Assembly (NCBI GenBank): GCA_018971765.1
Contig: JAGXAA010000055.1
Span: 1-6,127 of the forward strand
Source of the DNA: Patescibacteria group bacterium
GTDB taxonomy: Bacteria; Patescibacteriota; Minisyncoccia; Phycocordibacterales; GWA1-40-21
Length of the DNA: 6,127 nucleotides
Direction of reading: 5' to 3'
Shown here: positions 4,190 to 6,127 of the stretch, piece after piece
Position numbering within the stretch: position 1 is the first letter of the stretch
Layout: each line of letters opens with the position of its first letter
The notes under the pieces: model-generated
The model's database searches: none
What the model was told of the DNA's origin: nothing
What the model saw: the letters and a program-made list of their open reading frames with translations, nothing else
Made by a program: the position numbers and the translations under genes

Positions 4190-4346
4190 AGAATATAAAT
4201 CTCTAAGCAATTAAGCTTTACAAGGTTTACTAACTTTCCTTCGAGGACGCGCCGGTTGGCGTTTTTAACGCTTTGCGGGCGTTATCCTTTGAGGACTGTT
4301 TAACTTCGGACGATTGTTCGAAGTATTGCTTAGAGATTTATGTTCT
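4190..4346. repeat. 157-bp element with 22-bp terminal inverted arms
   Basis: Arms 4190-4211 and 4325-4346 are complementary at 21 of 22 positions, the exception being a T·G pair; the inner 17 bp are perfect (ATAAATCTCTAAGCAAT). The loop is 113 nt with no open frame, higher GC and several small hairpins. Size and terminal repeats would fit a MITE-like non-autonomous element, but I see no matching target duplication, and the arms do not resemble either IS in this window. It may equally be an RNA stem (see the overlapping RNA entry). Confidence 0.75.
4250..4266 (+). terminator. Terminator-like hairpin inside the structured element
   Basis: CGCC-GGTT-GGCG (4250-4261) followed by TTTTT (4262-4266). 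The 4-bp GC stem is short for an intrinsic terminator. GCGTT (4259-4263) can pair instead with AACGC (4267-4271), and AACGC in turn with GCGTT at 4279-4283. These are mutually exclusive folds of the kind used in attenuators. Confidence 0.3.
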
Positions 4347-4434
4347 CGAAGCCGGTCTCTCTCGTCGGTATTTTTATTCAAACATCTCTGCCTCCATACT
4401 AAACCTCTCTTGTCATAAAAGCAATCGTTTTAGC

Positions 4435-4476
4435 AAAGTTCATCAAGTTATCGGGTTTGTAAAGTTGTCAGGTTAT
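4435..4476. repeat. Imperfect direct repeat downstream of pilB
   Basis: AAAGTTCATCAAGTTAT (4435-4451) and AAAGTTGTCAGGTTAT (4461-4476) are separated by 9 nt and differ by one indel and two or three substitutions. They lie in the 3' untranslated region of pilB with no gene in them. Their function is unknown; they may be degenerate repeats. Confidence 0.45.
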
Positions 4477-4503
4477 TTCAATTTTCAATTTCTTTATCAT
4501 TTC

Positions 4504-6127
4504 CTAACTCAAATCTATCACCCTCTCAAGCTCGCTGATTGAAGTTAATCCTTTAAGAATTTTAAGTATCCCATCTTGTTTCATGTCAAGCAATCCTTGA
4601 TGGGCGGTGGCTTTTTTTATTTCCCTTTCGCTCGGATTTTCTTGGATTATGCCTTCAACCGATTCGTCTATGAGTATCGCTTCGAAGATGCCCGTTCTGC
4701 CTTTGTATCCGGTTCCGTTGCATTTTTCGCAACCCGCCTCTTTCCAGATCGATTTCGTCCGGATTCCCTCGAGATAACTCCTATCTTGAATTGATCCGAG
4801 AATTTTTTCGACAAGCTCTTTTTCTTTGCCTTCAAGCGGGACTTCTTTCTTGCAATAAGGACAAAGTTTTCTCACAAGTCTCTGGGCGAGGGCGATATTT
4901 ATCGCGGATGTGATAACTTTCGGGTTTATGTTCAAGTCCATAAGGCGGGGGAAAGAGCCGGCCGCCGTGTTCGTGTGAAGAGTGGAAAAGACAAGGTGTC
5001 CGGTAAGCGCCGAGTTTACGGCGATTTCGGCGGTCTCTCCGTCCCGGATTTCTCCTATCATAAGCACATCCGGATCTTGGCGCAGAGCCGACCTCAAACC
5101 GCTGAGGAATGTGTATTTCTCATCCCTGCTTACTTGCGTCTGCACGATGCCGGGAAGATGGTATTCTATCGGGTCTTCGATGGTTATTATCTTGATGTCG
5201 GGCGAATGTATTTTTTTGATAAAAGCGTAGAGAGTGGTGGTTTTTCCCGAGCCGGTCGGACCGGTGGTCAGGATCATTCCGTTTGGTTTTTTTATTTCGC
5301 GCGCGAGTATTTTCATAAGTTTCGGTTCGATGCCGAGCTCTTCCATCGGCACGGAAATCGTCTTGGGGTTCAAAATTCGGAGGACAATTGATTCATTGTA
5401 AGCGCCCGGCAGAACCGATGTTCTTATTTCAATCTCTTCATTTCGCGCTTTCACGGTGAATCTGCCGTCTTGCGCCTCGTTTTTGACGTTCAGTTTTAAT
5501 CCTGAAATCAGTTTAATTCTCGAAAGAAGCAATGCGAATGCGGATTGATTGAAATTTAAAATATCGGCAAGCACGCCGTCCAGCCGATAGCGAAGTCTGA
5601 CATAATCTTCTTCCGGCTCAAGGTGTATGTCCGAAGCTTCGGTGGCGAGCGCTCCGGCCAAAATAATTTCCAATATTTTTGAAGTCTTGTAAGTTTTTTT
5701 GGAAAGCAAAAGCTCCTCGGACATTTTTTTCACATCGTCCAAACTTTCCACTTTCTGAAGAAATTTCTCAAGTTGTTCATTGGAAAGCTCCAAGGAAAGG
5801 GTTTTATTTTCCGCGCTGTAAGACAGCTCTTTGTATCGCGAGAAAGCCTTATCAAGGCTGGTTGTTGACGCCGCGTAAGGCAGGACTTCATAGCCGTCTT
5901 CTTCGAGCTTTTTGATGATGAGCGCGGTCTTTTCATTTTTGGGAGAAAGCATGACGAGTTTCAATCTTTTCCCGATAACATCAAAAGCCGCCGCTTTAGA
6001 ATCGCGAGCGGTTGCTTCCGGTATGAGCCGGAGCGCGTCGGTGTTGATGGGGACGGTGGCGAGATTGATATAGGGAATGGAATATCTGCTTGATAAGAAT
6101 TGCGCCAGATCCTCCTCTTCTTTTTTG
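4504..6127 (-). CDS. pilB: Type IV pilus assembly ATPase PilB/GspE family, N-terminus outside window
   Basis: The frame is open from the TAG at 4506-4504 to the right edge, giving 540 visible residues. The TTG at 5964 is not the real start, because conserved sequence continues upstream: IPYINLATVPI, LRLIPEATARD and FDVIGKRLKLVMLSPKN form the N-terminal T2SSE/MshE-like domain. Numbered from the first complete codon at the edge: ASDIHLEP (about 164-171), Walker A GPTGSGKTT (289-297), Asp box EDPIEYH (317-323), Walker B LMIGEIRDGETA (355-366), His box TGHLVFSTLHTN (375-386), and the zinc-binding tetracysteine C422/C425 and C466/C469 (CPYC and CEKC). The protein is a hexameric cytoplasmic ATPase that powers pilin extrusion. 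In Patescibacteria such pili are common and are thought to serve attachment, twitching or DNA uptake. GspE of a type II secretion system is the alternative by sequence; without neighbours to the right, the pilus role is inferred. No in-frame TGA occurs. Confidence 0.95.
   Translation of the reverse strand, partial: KKEEEDLAQFLSSRYSIPYINLATVPINTDALRLIPEATARDSKAAAFDVIGKRLKLVMLSPKNEKTALIIKKLEEDGYEVLPYAASTTSLDKAFSRYKELSYSAENKTLSLELSNEQLEKFLQKVESLDDVKKMSEELLLSKKTYKTSKILEIILAGALATEASDIHLEPEEDYVRLRYRLDGVLADILNFNQSAFALLLSRIKLISGLKLNVKNEAQDGRFTVKARNEEIEIRTSVLPGAYNESIVLRILNPKTISVPMEELGIEPKLMKILAREIKKPNGMILTTGPTGSGKTTTLYAFIKKIHSPDIKIITIEDPIEYHLPGIVQTQVSRDEKYTFLSGLRSALRQDPDVLMIGEIRDGETAEIAVNSALTGHLVFSTLHTNTAAGSFPRLMDLNINPKVITSAINIALAQRLVRKLCPYCKKEVPLEGKEKELVEKILGSIQDRSYLEGIRTKSIWKEAGCEKCNGTGYKGRTGIFEAILIDESVEGIIQENPSEREIKKATAHQGLLDMKQDGILKILKGLTSISELERVIDLS

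Larger units (their letters stand above)
4096..4380 (+). ncRNA. Putative structured non-coding RNA in the ruvB-pilB gap
   Basis: This is the stretch expected to be transcribed from the promoter at 4061-4089. It contains an 8-bp stem CTGAAATT (4102-4109)/AATTTCAG (4152-4159), then a long stem pairing 4190-4211 with 4325-4346, extended past one C×C mismatch by 4184-4188/4348-4352. Inside it lie UAACGC/GCGUUA (4266-4271/4279-4284) and ACUUCG/CGAAGU (4303-4308/4319-4324), the latter stacked directly on the long stem. The non-Watson-Crick pairs in the long stem (T4194·G4342, T4185·G4351) are G·U in plus-strand RNA but A×C in the opposite RNA, which favours plus-strand function. The end is uncertain: a weak CCG/CGG hairpin (4352-4368) followed by TATTTTTATT. 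No known RNA class (tmRNA, RNase P, SRP, 5S) is recognised. A MITE is the main alternative. Confidence 0.4.

Noticed and set aside
4255..4310. Integron attC-like site (GGGCGTTA and GTTTAAC strings)
   Set aside because: The strings resemble parts of attC cores but lack the paired GTTRRRY/RYYYAAC arrangement, and no integrase or cassette array is present.
4212..4324. Loop of the inverted-arm element as 5S rRNA, tRNA or tmRNA
   Set aside because: The length is near that of 5S rRNA, but the conserved 5S core, a T-loop GTTCRA arm, a CCA end and a tag-peptide frame are all absent on both strands.
4273..4542. Plus-strand open frame of 89 codons in the ruvB-pilB gap
   Set aside because: It starts inside the structured loop, runs through the long stem and overlaps the 3' end of pilB. 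The protein has no recognisable domain, signal or codon pattern.
4975..5391. Plus-strand open frame of 138 codons (and a shorter one from 4982)
   Set aside because: Both are antisense to the most conserved ATPase core of pilB, and their sequences are what that coding constraint produces on the other strand.
4504..5964. pilB starting at the TTG at 5964
   Set aside because: Conserved N-terminal domain sequence continues in frame upstream to the window edge, so the visible gene is only partial.

Overview
The window looks like a piece of a small-genome bacterial chromosome, most likely a Candidate Phyla Radiation (Patescibacteria) member. The basis is indirect. AT-rich accessory DNA sits beside core genes of moderate GC. 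None of the visible start codons has a convincing Shine-Dalgarno sequence, and several promoter-like elements lie so close to the start codon that the mRNAs would be leaderless or nearly so. A PilB-type ATPase is present. The standard code applies, because the IS1595-type transposase and ruvB end in TGA and the 540 visible pilB codons contain no in-frame TGA. The lineage call is an inference, not a proof.

Layout, left to right. (1) 1-103, minus: the N-terminus of an IS5-like transposase running off the left edge. (2) 174-812, plus: a good promoter and a decayed gene for a secreted protein, with a signal peptide, two in-frame stops and an Asn-Asn-Gly-Tyr repeat tail. (3) 867-1481, minus: an intact hicB-hicA-like toxin-antitoxin pair, antitoxin gene first. 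(4) 1558-1839, plus: a promoter and a remnant of a type I restriction HsdR subunit, cut off just after its nuclease ExK motif. (5) 1832-2582: a complete-looking 751-bp IS1595-family element (IS1016-like) with 15-bp inverted repeats, whose left repeat supplies the hsdR stop codon. (6) 2595-3020, plus: a second, unrelated hicB-hicA pair whose toxin frame is broken at a C5 tract. (7) 3024-4067, minus: intact ruvB, ending 3 nt from the broken hicA. (8) 4068-4503: a 436-nt gap without a gene but rich in structure. It holds a plus-strand promoter overlapped by a palindrome, a 157-bp element bounded by 22-bp inverted arms, and an imperfect direct repeat. (9) 4504-6127, minus: a PilB/GspE ATPase lacking its N-terminus because it runs off the right edge.

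The core part (ruvB, pilB) serves Holliday-junction branch migration and type IV pilus assembly. The left half is an accessory island where transposons, toxin-antitoxin modules and a restriction fragment accumulated and partly decayed. The most unusual undescribed item is the structured element at 4096-4380. Its long stem includes two G·U pairs that are allowed only in a plus-strand transcript, and a plus-strand promoter lies just upstream. It could be a structured non-coding RNA or a MITE-like element.
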